A stretch of 64,000 nucleotides of DNA, taken from positions 124,001 through 188,000 of the forward strand of contig JAMYHX010000021.1 of NCBI GenBank assembly GCA_025529335.1, read 5' to 3'. The notes under the pieces are model-generated. The model ran no database searches and had not been told where the DNA came from. It saw only the letters and a program-made list of their open reading frames with translations. Origin of the DNA: Rhizopus sp. PT2906 (taxonomy: Eukaryota; Mucoromycota; Mucoromycetes; Mucorales; Rhizopodaceae). Positions within the stretch are counted from its first letter, which is position 1, and each line of letters begins with the position of its first letter. A program made the translations under genes and the position numbers. Below, piece after piece: positions 32,812-44,815 of the stretch.

Positions 32812-35800
32812 ATGTCCTCCCGTTGCTTAGATACCAGGACAAGTTCGTTCATCTACACGCCGTCTTCTTCCAACAACCAATCACCACAGCAAGAGTCAAA
32901 CGACTATTATTTTAGAAGCAGTGATACAGTGGTGGTTGATGTCGAGAATAAACGTAGGACATCCTCATCAGGTGATATGGTTCGACCTATGAAAGAACAA
33001 CCTTGTTTAAAGAGCCATTCGTTTCCCTTAAAGACTCACTTGGTGAGCCATAACAGTAACAACAATACGGCCGTGTCTACAACAACAACAACAACAACTG
33101 CTGCGACATTACCGACACCGACAAAACTTGGGAGATACAAACAAAATAAACTTTACAGAAAAGAAAAGTTAAAAGAAGCAAAAAACGACTACGAAGACAG
33201 GATTGAAGAGTATTTTAAGCAATTGACCGTTGGTTGTCAACAAAGAGATTGTCGAAACAAGTTTTGTGCATCAGGTCGAGGTAAATACAAAATTAAAAAG
33301 GAAACTATAGTCGCAGACCACTAAAATAGAAACCATAAAGGTGGCATACTTAATTTACAACCTCAAGCAGCCTTCATTATGGCAATCCAACTTGCATCTA
33401 TGCCAGAATCAAGGCTGTGCACGACAACTAAACAGCCAACAAAGAAAAAGATATCACTTCCAGAAAAAAATACCACAAGACAACAAGATAAACATGCACC
33501 CAAGTCATTCTTACAGTCTCTTTTCAGTTCTACATCGTTTTCAAATCTATTAGAAAACAATAAAAAGGGCAGCAAAAGGACAAAGGCATCATTAGCACCC
33601 AAGAAGCACTGGGCAACTGATTTTTGGGAGCTTTTTAGTTATTCTAAAAAGATTGAACAACAACAAGAAGAACAAGACACTATCGATGCCGACTCAAGTG
33701 AAGATGATGAAAGTTATTATCAAATCGACAGTGATCGTAGCAGCTTATCGTCTAATGATTGCTTCACTATCAACAGTAACATTAACAATCGAGGCATGCT
33801 TCTTGATATCACACCTATATCCGTACAATTAGACACAGCCACTCAATATTTACACCAGTACATCGTCGCACGTACCATCACCGAACAGCAAATGGAAAAA
33901 TGGTGCCGATCTGTCTTCCAAAGCTGGGAAGCGATTGGTGAAAGCTTTCTTTCTTTAACCGCTTTTACTGACATATGCAGTCTTCATCGAGTGCCATTGA
34001 TCGATTTAGATGATCTCAATCAATTCTTTCAATTGGTCATTTATCAAGATAACCCAAAAGCTAAAAATCCTAGGCAATTACGTCTTATGGAATCTATCTC
34101 AGACAGTCTTGAGACATTACTTGACCGTATCCTCTTGAATGTGGGTGCTTTGGACGAAATTGAAGCTTTGGAGGACATAGAAGGCGACCATGTACGTATC
34201 ATGGTCGAGTGGTGTCGCTCGTTGATGGCCGTCTTGGAATGGATCTTTTGCTGGAATAAAGGGCCAGTGGAAGCAATTACGAGCCACGTCATGCTGATGC
34301 AGAAATACATTCAAGTCTTGAGCAAGATAGCCCGAAACAAGCGATCAGTATTACGAAACATGATGCAAAACATGTTTTCTAATCTGGACCCTGCTCGAAT
34401 GACATGGATGGTGCAAGATTTACATCAATATCTGTCTGATCATTTTCATACGGGTCCTTATAAACATGGATCGGAAGATACGGTCGTGATGACATTGAAG
34501 TGTTTAGAGCTCATATGTAAGTCAATAGTATTCTATACAAAACAAATATATTCACATGGGTTTATAGACCAAGCTAATATGAAGGCGCCCAGCCATCCTA
34601 TTGTGTCGCCTGATGTATTTTATAATCTTGCCATTGCCAAGAAACTGAACATCAAGAATGAATACCGCATTTGGAAACGAGTTTTATTGCACGGTGAAGG
34701 AAGGCATCTGTTCCCTCGAGAGGGTGGGAGTCATCAGCGTCGCTCACGACTATTCATGACCACGTCTTCTATCTTATTACCTTATCCGTTAGAAAACGAA
34801 TACCAATTCTCTTGGTTTTCTTATCCCTTCTTACTGCCTCCTTCTATCAAGCGCAAGATTGTTCTCATGGATGCCATGTCTCAGATGTCATTGGAATACG
34901 AAGATGCTTGTGTGAATCATACCCTTGTTGTCCACGCACAGAAGCTTCTTTCGGAAGCACCGAGTATGCTCAAGGACCTTGAAACAAGCCTGCGCAGCGC
35001 TACTTGTCCTTACTTGCTTCTCGAAATTCGTCGAGAACACTTTGTTGAAGACACGCTCCAGCAAATATCGCGCAAATGGAGCGATTTGAAGAAACCCCTG
35101 AAGATCAAGTTTGTCGAAGGCGGTGAAGAAGGGATGGATCAGGGAGGTGTTCAAAAAGAGTTCTTTGGTGTGCTCTTTGAAAAACTTATCTCTCCCGAGC
35201 TTGGTCTCTTTTGCCAGGACGAATCCACTCGACTGTGCTGGATACGGCCAGTGGTTAACCCAGACATTCGCATGTATGAGCTCGTAGGCGTCATGATGGG
35301 TCTATCGATCTATAATGGTGTCATGATGAATTTACAGTTCCCAAGGGTGTTTTGGAAAGTGCTCGTGATGCCAAGTGAAGCCTTAGTGGATGCCTTAGCT
35401 GAGCGTCAACAGCAGTTATTTACTCTTGAGGACCTTGAAGAAGGCTGGCCTACTTTGGGACAAGGGTTACGACAGTTACTCGAGTGGCAAGATGGCGATG
35501 TCGAAGACATTTTTTGCCGAGACTATGAGATATCATATGAAGTCTTTGGTCGTGGCGTCATCACTCAATCACTCATGCGTCATCCAGATGATCCAGTGGT
35601 GCCCGTGACGAATGCGAATAGAGAAGCCTATGTGAAGGACTATTGCACATATTTTATGTACACTGCGCAAAGAGAGCAAATACTGGCATTACGTCGTGGC
35701 ATGTGGAGCGTGATAGGAAGTCGAGCACTTTATCTCTGTACAGCAGAGGAATTAGAGATGGTCGCCTGTGGCCAGCGACAAGGACCCGATGCGATTGAAC

Positions 35801-36183
35801 TCAACATGTCTGAACTAGAAGCTGTTGCTGAATATGACGAATATACGGCAGATCACCCAACCATCAGGCAGTTTTGGTCTGTGGTTCATCATGATCTTAC
35901 TGCTGAGCAAAAGAGACAACTGCTCTTATTTGTGACAGCAAGTGATCGAGTGCCTGTTGGCGGACTAAAAGAATTGACATTCTATATCCAAAGAAATGGT
36001 CCTGATAGTGATAGGTACGTGTATAATCATAATCTTTAAACATCATCTCTAATATTCAATAGATTACCTACTGCACTTACATGCTTCAGTAGACTTTTGT
36101 TACCTGAATATTCTTGTCGATCAAAATTACGAGATAGACTGATTACTGCTATTGAAAACACCAAAGGATTTGGTCTTGTATAG
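32812..36183 (+). CDS. HECT ubiquitin ligase with AZUL zinc domain (UBE3A/E6AP type)
   Basis: HECT ligases take ubiquitin from an E2 onto a catalytic cysteine and pass it to the substrate. The first exon (32812 to about 33281) is Ser/Thr-rich and ends in EEYFKQLTVGCQQRDCRNKF and CASGRG, an AZUL-type zinc-binding domain; after the intron it continues LNLQPQAAFIMAIQLASM and PESRLC, completing the cysteine set. I used the acceptor AAAG at 33340 because the nearer TAG at 33329 breaks the frame. A long helical middle leads to the HECT domain: KIKFVEGGEEGMDQGGVQKE, FCRDYEISYEVFG, then the last intron (about 36015-36061), and LPTALTCFSRLLLPEYS with the catalytic cysteine. The C-terminus TKGFGLV matches UBE3A. 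AZUL plus HECT is diagnostic of the UBE3A group. Confidence 0.93.
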
Positions 36184-36324
36184 TTTTATATATGTGTATG
36201 TGTGTTTTCTTGTACAAATTCTCTTTTTGCTCTAATAATTTAAAGGGCATCACCCACTGTTACCCCTCATTCTATTATGGATGTATGAATAATAAAGAGA
36301 AATCGTTTTATTATATAAAATGTC

Positions 36325-37117
36325 TTAGCGGAAATCAGCAGCTTTACCAGTCTAATGATAAAAGGGGGAGGGTGAGTTGATTTACCATTGAATATATATA
36401 TACATATATATATTAAACTTACGGTCAATAAGCCAACGATAAGTCCAAAGAGACCAAGAACGGAACCAAAGATTTCGACCACCAAGACCTTGACAAACAG
36501 TTCTGGGTTTTGTGCATCAGCCAAGGCGGCGCTTGATCCTGTTACGCCTACAGAAAGACCACATAGCAGGTTACAGATACCAACAGTTAAACCGCCCCAA
36601 AAGATAGCATGACCTAACGAATAAATGAGTTTGTTTCTTTGTTTTCTTTCTTTTTTTTTACCAGTGAAAAAATTGGAAGTAGAGTATAATCTCTCGGCAG
36701 GTACATCGCTTAATTTAGCAGAATAAACAATAGCCATAATGACACCATAAATGGCGACAACTTCACAGAAAATAATGGAAATCAAGTTTCGAGATTGAAT
36801 ACGAGGTGTCTTGACTGCACCACCTAAAAGCGCTGAACCTGTAATAAAGATACCCCTTTACAATAGAAAACGAGACGCGCGTAAGATACACTTGTATATT
36901 ACATGTATAATATTTACCAAGCTGCGCCAGTGACAGAAAGACCGATACAGAGACCCATACCGGTCAAGGCCCAAGCATAAGGGGAAGTTTCTTGAAGTAA
37001 TTTACCGACATTGAATTGTTCACCTGAACCTGTGAAGAGCATATAAAGCCCAACAATAGTAAGAAATGAAACTGTAGTTAAGGCCCAAGAGCTGTAGGGA
37101 CCTAAGGAGACCGACAT
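36325..37117 (-). CDS. VMA16: V-ATPase proteolipid subunit c'' (Vma16)
   Basis: Subunit c'' is one of the proteolipids in the membrane ring of the vacuolar proton pump. Exons begin MSVSLGPYSSWALTTVSFLT (ATG at 37115-37117) and include AWALTGMGLCIGLSVTGAAW, GIFITGSALLGGAVKTPRIQ and LISIIFCEVVAIYGVIMAIV, where the glutamate in FCEVVAIYG is the proton-carrying residue. AIFWGGLTVGICNLLCGLSV and EIFGSVLGLFGLIVGLL follow. A last small exon reads GKAADFR, as in the family, after an intron with TA repeats (36360-36419). With about 200 residues and five hydrophobic segments the protein is typical of c'' rather than c. The GTT repeat (37122-37140) just before the start lies in the leader. Confidence 0.95.
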
Positions 37118-37268
37118 TTTTGTTGTTGTTGTTGTTGTTGTAAAACGGGGTATTTGTAAAGATATTAAAAAGAAAGAGAAAGGTTTTGAAACACATACAA
37201 AAAATTAAAAAAACGATGGTTAGGAGTTTAAAGTTTGTGAGTGGTGAAGTAGACAGCATTTTGTTAGA

Positions 37269-38433
37269 TTAAGAATGAACTTGATAAAAGGTAGCTGAAG
37301 ACGTAGAAGGCGTGCTACCGTATTTTGGTATAAATGTACTGCTATTATTGCTCTTTTGGGTATGAAGGCTAGCTCTATGACGACCAAAATATCCACTATT
37401 TGTACTTGGTCCTTCATGGTTACTATGGTGACCAAGCCAGTAGTTATGGTTACTTTGTTTGAGTAAAGTCAAATATCTCTCTTCTTCACGTATCTGGCGT
37501 TCTACTATTATATCAAGTACTATGGATAGCACGAGGATGGTAGACTACAGGATGGTAAGTTTAAATAATCGTTATATAAGGCATTACCTGAAGAATGAGT
37601 AGAAATATGAGGATGAGAATGATCCATTGATGCCATCTCTTTATGAGTGATATGATGGAATATTTGCATCCTATATTTGTATTGAGTGAAAGAGAACAGT
37701 TTGCAGGTAAGGCACGATCTGTGATAGATTGATATCCACAGCATTGTAATCTAACAACAATAATAAATGATCAATATCATGACTTTTTGTTTCTCTTGTT
37801 AAACTTACAATTGTTCTGTATTCATAACAAATTGAGGATCATGTTCAATGAAGAAATCCCACAGTATACTTGCATAAGGGTCAAGCTGTGTAAAATATAT
37901 TTTGATATCAACTGAGTTCTATTTCTTGTATGTTTAAACTTTACTACTATCAAAATGACTTACTATTTGTGATCTATAGTTGTATGCAATCGAAATGATT
38001 ACTATTTAAAAACATTAGATGGATATAACAACAATAATAACAATATACCTAATTCAAATACGAGTATAATAGCATGAAGACCATTATATGTATTTAAAAA
38101 TCCTGTATGCTCAAGTTGTGCTCCAAATAATCCAATGAAACTTGTGATTGTCATCATTCCGCCCAAAACCAAGAAAAATAGAGATATTGTCAGACTTATT
38201 GTTGAATTGATGTGATAGGCGCCTTAAAATAAATAAATAAATAATCCAAAGTTCTCTCAATTTCTATTTTCTACCGATTGATATAATAAAGAGTCCAATA
38301 AACTTTTATAAAAAGTGAATATGAATAAGTTAATGGTGAACATTGACTTTACCATTATAAACGAATGAAATGTTGACATGTACCGTCTCAATGTCTTTCC
38401 TTGTGAACGTATATACAACATCCTTTCCTCCAT
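37269..38433 (-). CDS. Tetraspanin-like membrane protein
   Basis: Tetraspanins organise membrane microdomains; in filamentous fungi Pls1-type members act in hyphal penetration and polarity. Minus-strand exons read MEERMLYIRSQGKTLRRYMS, then a first hydrophobic stretch near IMVKSFIGLF, a second around TISLTISLFFLVLGGMMTIT and a third around YNGLHAIILVFELV. The extracellular loop has LQCCGYQSITDRALPANCS and IGCKYSIISL, which gives the diagnostic CCG motif and two further cysteines. A fourth hydrophobic segment, WIILILIFLLILQ, leads to STILVLSIVLDIIVERQ. The tail is Ser/His-rich (KYGSTPSTSSATFYQVHS). The order and CCG motif fit tetraspanins, but the family is divergent in fungi. The start at 38431-38433 is the first in-frame ATG; an earlier small exon is possible because the frame stays open to the TTTTTAG near 38456. 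Confidence 0.75.
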
Positions 38434-38593
38434 TTCAAAATGTTGACCTTCTAAAAATAAAAGAAATTATTCCAAGAAAAAAAAAAGAAGAGAAAAAATT
38501 ATAAAAAAACCACATGAAACGGTTTAAATACATGACATGGATTACATTGATTATTTTGGGTTCTTGTGCCCTCTCTTTCTCTTTCTCTCTCTT

Positions 38594-38634
<41 letters not shown>

Positions 38635-39130
38635 TTCTATGTCATTCAGGCGATCAAAAAGGATGATATCATTCCTCTTTATGTATCATCACTTGGCTAG
38701 TTTTCTTTTCTTTATAAAAATAGCATTGGACAAGAATAATAGACTCGGCATAAATTATGCCAAGCCAACCTTTCTTTGATATTACAACTGACAGAAAGGA
38801 GAGGAACAATGCTTTATAATTACATTAGATCACAAATTGAGAACCAGGAAAAAAAAAAAAAGAGAGAGGCATTCAGTCTTTGTTGTGGATAGTAAATCAC
38901 GCCTTCTTTATGAAGCATCTGCGGCAATCTTACAATTAAATGAGATAAGCTGCGCATCTGTTCATAACTTTTAATAATGAAATCCGATTTTATTGTAAAA
39001 AAGGTCACACAGTAATCCTACATGATCCTGTCATGTGTCTCGTTTTCTTTCTTTCTGTCCCTGAATGTGATGAATGAGCAGCTTTACTAAGCATTCCTCA
39101 GCATAAATAATATTTTATTTTAAAAAAAGA
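38434..39130. other. Non-coding spacer with CT microsatellite
   Basis: About 700 bp between the tetraspanin start and the AIM19 stop. It holds a CT-rich microsatellite at about 38571-38634. The frames at 38537-38779 and 38820-39008 are driven by it or by A-runs and show no family. Confidence 0.5.
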
Positions 39131-39645
39131 TTATAGATAGCCATTGACTTTGAGCGTCTTTTTACCATAAATATATGTATTGACTGTCACTGCTCCAAGT
39201 AAAGCAAGTGGCAATGGCTTACGAGACAAAATGGCCTTTTTAGCATGCAAAAATGCCCATGATAAGCCCCAAGCTAAAATCAGAAAAATGAATTGGACTG
39301 TTCTATACATGTATAGTTTTATGTTACCTGTTGCAATACCAGAACCATTGTCACTGTCACCCGTATTCACTACATATCTAATACATATATCAAACTCATG
39401 ATCAAAATTGTCTTCTCTTTCATCTTACCCTGCACCAGCAAAAATGGCTGAAAAGGCGATTGAAACGATGGGATGTGGTAAACCAGGTGCGTTACGAAAA
39501 GATGCAGGCACGGTAGCCAAATCTAACAAGCTATCAGTATTATATTATCGTTTGGATCATTTATATTACTAAAAGCAGATAGCGCCCACACAGGATAGGG
39601 AGACTCTGATTGCTTATCAATACGTTCAAAAAGGTTCTCTGTCAT
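39131..39645 (-). CDS. AIM19: AIM19-like small mitochondrial membrane protein
   Basis: Yeast Aim19 is a small membrane protein of mitochondria, named from a screen for mitochondrial inheritance, with no settled biochemical role. Exons read MTENLFERIDKQSESPYPVW (ATG at 39643-39645), LLDLATVPASFRNAPGLPHP, IVSIAFSAIFAGAG, YVVNTGDSDNGSGIAT and AWGLSWAFLHAKKAILSRKP, ending TVNTYIYGKKTLKVNGYL. The order and the SGIAT...AWxL(S)W, R-K-P pattern fit the Aim19 family, with two hydrophobic segments. Length is about 124 residues. The assignment is by pattern and moderate. It shares a 473-bp divergent promoter with MED18. Confidence 0.65.
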
Positions 39646-40118
39646 AATGCTCAAGTATTGGCTTTTCTCAGAAAAAATAAAGGATATGTCAACCCCCCTC
39701 ATCAAAAAAACTTGCTTAGAACTTTGAATAACCGTCACACAGTTGAAAGGGTTCTTCCCTTCAATGGTATCATCAGCGTCAATACAAGACAAGTCTGAAG
39801 AAAGAAAGAAAGAAAAAAAAAAAGGCGGCATGCACCTTTCGAATATATTTTGCTTCATTATTTTTAATATTATTGAAACAATAATAGAGATATACTTCAA
39901 AGTGCATCATTTATATGTATATATATTTTATGTATAAAGCCCCCTTTTATTGGTAGGAATGAATCCTACTACAATGGACACTTATGTTCTCATAGACTAT
40001 ACATGTCTCTTTTTAGAAAACGAAGGGGTCATGAATTATATTTAACAAGAAAAGGATAAGTTTATGTTTGCACTATTGATGTGACTTTTCCTTCTTTCTT
40101 CCTTTCTTTATTTCCCAC
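39646..40118. other. Divergent promoter region, AIM19 / MED18
   Basis: 473 bp between two starts, AT-rich, with an A/G-rich tract (39798-39824) and a pyrimidine-rich run (40085-40112) just before the MED18 ATG. No gene seen. Confidence 0.45.
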
Positions 40119-40990
40119 ATGTCTAATTATGAATGCAGCTTACAAGGACTTATCATTGGACATCAACAAAAGGATAAACTCATTGAACGACTAGAAGGAA
40201 TATGTGGAAATAATTCAATAGTTGATTTATTTGAACATGAGATCATATTTACACCTTCTGGTAATTAATAAGTCAATAAACCAAACTCTAAATTAACCTT
40301 GTCTCCCCTTTTAGTGCAGACTCCAGTAGGACCAGCACGTAATGACGACGTTGTATTGCGAGTTCAATCAAGAATTTCAACAGAAAAAGATGTGAGTTTT
40401 CGTTTTAGACAATGGCATCTTTGTATGCAAGGTAATCCAGAACCACAGCGTGCTCGAACAGTCACAGTAAGACCTATCGCACGCGTTCAACTCTCTGGTG
40501 ATATGTTTAGGTTTATGAAGGCTCTTGGTTACAGGTAAATAGAGTGACAAAACGCATGCGTTTGTATGATAATAACAATTATAAAGTTATTCGTTTGAAA
40601 TCGTCAGAAAAGGACACTTGGTTGCGTATGATAATGTATTAAAGATAACCTTGACAAGACTATACAAAGTAAGCAAGAAAAAAAAATATAAAGGCATGTA
40701 ATATATATATATATACTCACTTGAACTCTAGTTGAAAACCAAGTTAGATGTGACATCAGCGGTACCCTTTGGTCAAGAGGATATGTGGATTGTGGAAATA
40801 ACGACATTACCTGTACCACAAGAACAAGTCAATCAGATGGCAGAGCATTTAAACAAGTTCAAGGTGTTACTAACAGGGTATTATCGATGATATAAACGTG
40901 TATTACATACTCACACTCTTTCATAGAATTGTGGATCTTGAATATGTTGATACCAGAGCATTACAAAATAAAGTTCATTATACTACATAA
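40119..40990 (+). CDS. MED18: Mediator complex subunit 18
   Basis: Med18 is a head-module subunit of Mediator, which couples activators to RNA polymerase II. The ATG at 40119 opens MSNYECSLQGLIIGHQQKDK, and the YECSLQG start is characteristic. Exons continue NNSIVDLFEHEIIFTPS, VQTPVGPARNDDVVLRVQSR, QWHLCMQGNPEPQRARTVTV and FMKALGYR, then FVRKGHLVAYDNVLKITLTR and LKTKLDVTSAVPFGQEDMWI. The last blocks are VEITTLPVPQEQVNQMAEHL and IVDLEYVDTRALQNKVHYTT. Length is about 220 residues, near that of animal MED18 and shorter than yeast Srb5-Med18. Four introns of about 50-60 bp. Confidence 0.93.
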
Positions 40991-41091
40991 TATATGTATT
41001 TCTATATGTAAAAATAAGGGTTTCTTTTATTATAAGTATGCGTACATGGGAAATATTGACAAAAAAAAAAAAGAATGATACAATGTGAAGA

Positions 41092-42411
41092 TTAGGCGGT
41101 TTCCTTGACAGGTTCCATATCAGTCAAATTACCACGCAATTGTTGCTCAATTTCCAAACTCTCAAACAAGCTCTTAAAGTTACCAGCACCAAATCCGTTG
41201 TGGTTGTTACGTTGAATGATTTCAACAAACAAAGTGGGACGATCTTCGAGAGGCTTGGTGAAAATTTGTAAGAGGTAGCCATTTTCATCATAATCAACAA
41301 GGATGTTAAGTTTCTGAAGAATATCCAAGTCTTCGGTAACAGGGTTCTTGGATGTCTTGTTGTGTACAGTGAGATTAGCACGCAAGGTGTCATAATAGTT
41401 ACTGGGAATAGTCAAGAAATCACAACCTCTTGACTTCATGTTGCTCACAGCCGTAATGATGTCGTTTGTATTGATTGCAATATGTTGGACACCGGCACCT
41501 CCGTAAAAGTCGACGAATTCCTGGATTTGAGACTTCTTACGACCGACGGCAGGTTCGTTGATTGGCACCTTGATGCGTTCTTCGGGATCAGCCATGACGA
41601 CAGAACGAAGGGCACTGTATTCAGTAAAGACTTGCTTGTCATCAACAGACCAGAAGCGATGGAAATCAAAGGCCTTTTCGTAGAAATCGGCAATAGGGTT
41701 CATTTGACCGTCAGGTTGGTTACCCACGACGTGGTCAATAAACTTGAGAGGAACTGGGGGTCTAAAGGAGAGAAGAGATTAGTCTAGATTAAGACAAAAT
41801 AAGTACTATTATTAAAGCTTACAAAGCTTCTTCAAGAGGGTCCTTATATTTCAAAGCTTCAAAGACATCCTTGTAACCAGGCAAGAAGATACCCTTATAG
41901 TTGTGACGTTCGATAAGAGTGTGATGGACATCACCATACTACCCATGAAAAGGATTAATTATTGTTCCCAAAAAAAAAAAAATTACTTACGGTAGCCAAG
42001 GTAGCCATGATGACAGTACCATGTTCGTCAGAGTATTCTTGAGGAGCCTTAATGCACTTGGCACCACGGGCAATAGCCTTTTCGTACACAGCCTTACAGT
42101 CCTTGACAGTAAAAGCGATATCCTTGACAGCATCACCACGACGAGCGATTTCCATGGCCATATCCTTCATAGTCTCAGGTTGAATAGGGCTCTCAAAGAC
42201 AAAGACAGCATCACCTTGCTTGACAACATGAGAGGCAACATCTCTTGAACCTGTTTCGAGACCACGGTATGCGATATGCTTGAAACCAAGGCGAGTGCAG
42301 TAATAAGAAGCGGCCTGCTTAGCATTGGTTACTGTGAATCGAAGATGGTCAAAACCAGAATAGGGGTTAACAGTTTGAGTAGTGGTGGTGTTGTTAACTG
42401 AAGGAGCCATG
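41092..42411 (-). CDS. HPD: 4-hydroxyphenylpyruvate dioxygenase
   Basis: This non-heme iron enzyme converts 4-hydroxyphenylpyruvate to homogentisate in tyrosine catabolism. Exons start MAPSVNNTTTTQTVNPYSGF (ATG at 42409-42411) with DHLRFTVTNAKQAASYYC and AYRGLETGSRDVASHVVKQG, then YGDVHHTLIERHNYKGIFLP. The catalytic C-terminal half begins FIDHVVGNQPDGQM. The iron ligands are visible: His in FIDHVVGN, His in GAGVQHIAINTNDI, and Glu in RPTLFVEIIQRNNHNGFG. The C-terminal helix (NFKSLFESLEIEQQLRGNL) that closes the active site is present. Two introns. A complete protein of about 395 residues, with biased codons that suggest good expression. No other tyrosine-pathway gene lies beside it. Confidence 0.97.
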
Positions 42412-42986
42412 ATATAATGCAAGTATGTTGTAAAAAAGTAAGAAAGAACAGAATTTAGGCAAACATATTTATATGTAAAACATGGACAGAGACAAAACCA
42501 ACAAGTTTCCCACGACAGCCAATTTTTTTCTTAAATGCTGAATACCGAATGCTCCTTGCCTACTTTTTTTTTTTGTTATTGCTTAGATGCAGAATAACGT
42601 TATGCTTCCTCTCTTTCTCTCCTTTTATGACAAAAGTTCCTATGATAGGAGCATTTCCCTTATTTTATCCTTGATATGCATAATTGGCTATTTTTTAAAA
42701 TAAAAATGCTAAATTTACTTCATCATGCAGCAGGCACAGAACAATGACATCGGATTGATTAAGTCCTGGAGACCGATTAAATCCTACTGGCCTATTTTTT
42801 TCTCACACTTGTTCATATCCCTTTTTTTTTTTTACACTCTAGTATCCCTTTCTCCTTTTCACCGTGTGTCCTTTATAAGCAAAAAAAAAAACAAAAAAAA
42901 ACATAGATTCTTTTAAAAAAGATGATTTATTTCAGGAATACATATACAATATATGGATCGTCCCTCATAACATATAAACTCCACAA
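42412..42986. other. Spacer between HPD and RPL33
   Basis: 575 bp that must hold the HPD promoter; both flanking genes are on the minus strand. It has T- and A-runs and a short pyrimidine stretch (42610-42625). The plus-strand frame at 42725-42916 has no family. Confidence 0.45.
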
Positions 42987-43564
42987 TTAGATGTTGGAAG
43001 GATAAAGCATCTATAAAAGAATATGAATAAAAGAAAGAAAACCATGATTATAATACACTTACGACACGAACGGAGGCACCAAAGACCTTGGGAGGCAAGT
43101 TCTTGCGGAAACGAGCCTTGACGACACCATTGGTACCGTGAGTACGAGCGATGCGACCCCAGATGACACGGATCTTGGAGCCATTGACTTCACGTTGAGC
43201 ACGGTAGACGTAGGCAACACGCTTACCGAGGTAGAATTGAGCATCCTTGGTTGTTTGAACACCTTCAACTTGAATCAAAGAAACGTTGGGGTTTTGGTTG
43301 CGCTTGGCACGTTCGTAACCCAAAACACGGCCCTTGCAGTAAAGACTATTATAAGTTTAGTTTTCTCAAAAAAAAAAAAGGCATCATGATCCATCCGTCC
43401 GATTCCATGATCTATAGCTCACACATTTCAGATTGCTTTTTCTTTTTTGGTCGTATGTTGATTCCAAAGGTTGATATTTTTTAGTTGTATATCCTTTGAT
43501 GAAACTGATAGATGGATGGATGGGAAGGATGGATGTGTTTATGAACTTACCGATCGGATCCCAT
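42987..43564 (-). CDS. RPL33: 60S ribosomal protein eL33 (L35A)
   Basis: A 14-nt first exon (ATG at 43562-43564, MGSD plus two bases) is followed by an intron of about 200 nt, the longest in this part of the window, then RLYCKGRVLGYERAKRNQNP, then VSLIQVEGVQTTKDAQFYLG. Next come KRVAYVYRAQREVNGSKIRV and IWGRIARTHGTNGVVKARFR, and the last exon carries MLYPSNI. The C-terminal LYPSNI is the family's invariant end. Very short first exons with a large first intron are common in ribosomal protein genes. The purine-rich region upstream (43570-43680), with CACCCCGGGTTGCGCG, is probably the promoter. Codon use is strongly biased. Confidence 0.96.
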
Positions 43565-43771
43565 GTCTAACTATGTTGTGGAAAGGAGAGAGAGAGAGGA
43601 GAGAGGGAGAATGAGAATATGCAAAGTCGTAGCCCGCACACCCCGGGTTGCGCGAGGGTTGAGAGGGCGAGAGGGTGGGTGAGTGAGCGTGATGAGAAAG
43701 ACTGGTCCAATCAAAATCAGCAAAAGCGTTTCGGAAAATTGACAGGAGCCAATAAGATTCTTTATTGTGTA

Positions 43772-44815
43772 TTACATTAGCCAAGGCGATTTGAGGATCT
43801 GGTCTATGCTTGGCCTCTTGTCTGGGCCCTTATTCAAGCAAGCTCGGATCAAGTACTGTAATGGCTCAGATAGATCGTCTGGCATTTCAAATGCGCCTTG
43901 CTGGATCTTTTGAACAAGTCTGAGATCAAAAGTGTCCATGAAGGGCAATTGACCGACGACTAGAGCGTACAGGATGACTCCGAGTGACCAGATATCTGTC
44001 TTTGGACAGGCGAGTGAAACAGAGGCAATGAGTTGCTCTGGGGCGGTATAAGCCAGAGAACCGCCTGCGGTTTCTTGTTGTTTGAATCTTGTTGAATAAG
44101 ATTTATGAGTGAGATAAAGAGCGAGACCAAAGTCGCATAGTTTGATGTGCCCGTTTTCGTCGATTAGTACATTTTCCAGCTTCAGGTCCTTATGACATAC
44201 TTTTCGATCAATGTGCAAGTAGTGGACAGCTTGACAGAGCTCTTTAAATATCCTTTTGGCATCTTGTTCGAGAAGCTTATGCTTGTTTAGGAATTGAAGC
44301 AGTGTACCACCTGGACAGTAATCGCATATGAGATAATAGTTTTGCCTTTTTTTGAAAACTTTCAACAGATTGACCACACGTGGATGACAGAGAGATTTCC
44401 AAATGGTGAGCTCGCGGTTGAATCTGACAATGTCTGTTTCTGACATACAAGCCATTGTGACCACTTTAACTGCTTTGATCTGATGTGGCATGAGGTAATG
44501 ACAGGCCTTGTGTACTACAGAAAATCCTCCGTAACCTATGACGGGACCAAGAGTGTAATCATGAATCCTACTGTGCTTCTCGCTACTCGATGGCACTATG
44601 AGACTGGATAAAAAGGTAGCGGCCGTGGTCAAATGTGTGGGCGGTGAAGTGCTACTAGTAGTAGTAATTGTTGTTGTTGTTGTATTTTTGATTGATTCGT
44701 CATAAAAGAGTGGTTTGATGTGAGGATAATTTAGGGATTTAAAAATACAATAAGAGTCATCATTGATAACATCTAATGTCAAATTCTGTTTTAATTCATT
44801 TGATTGATCTTTCAT
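43772..44815 (-). CDS. Serine/threonine protein kinase (CAMK-like), single exon
   Basis: An unbroken frame of 347 residues. The first 85 residues are Ser/Thr-rich and probably disordered. The kinase domain starts at YTLGPVIGYGGFSVVHKACH (glycine loop). It continues IKAVKVVTMACM (ATP-binding lysine), FNRELTIWKSL (helix C glutamate), DRKVCHKDLKLENVLIDENG (catalytic loop), KLCDFGLALYL (DFG) and GGSLAYTAPEQL (APE). DIWSLGVILYALVVGQLPF and the final RPSIDQILKSPWLM follow. The catalytic loop has H-K-D instead of H-R-D; the catalytic aspartate and the K-x-x-N residues are present, so activity is expected. The HxDLKLENVL and SLGVILY pattern fits AMPK/Kin-like CAMK kinases. The protein stops shortly after the domain. 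The pathway is not evident. Confidence 0.9.
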   Translation of the reverse strand: MKDQSNELKQNLTLDVINDDSYCIFKSLNYPHIKPLFYDESIKNTTTTTITTTSSTSPPTHLTTAATFLSSLIVPSSSEKHSRIHDYTLGPVIGYGGFSVVHKACHYLMPHQIKAVKVVTMACMSETDIVRFNRELTIWKSLCHPRVVNLLKVFKKRQNYYLICDYCPGGTLLQFLNKHKLLEQDAKRIFKELCQAVHYLHIDRKVCHKDLKLENVLIDENGHIKLCDFGLALYLTHKSYSTRFKQQETAGGSLAYTAPEQLIASVSLACPKTDIWSLGVILYALVVGQLPFMDTFDLRLVQKIQQGAFEMPDDLSEPLQYLIRACLNKGPDKRPSIDQILKSPWLM

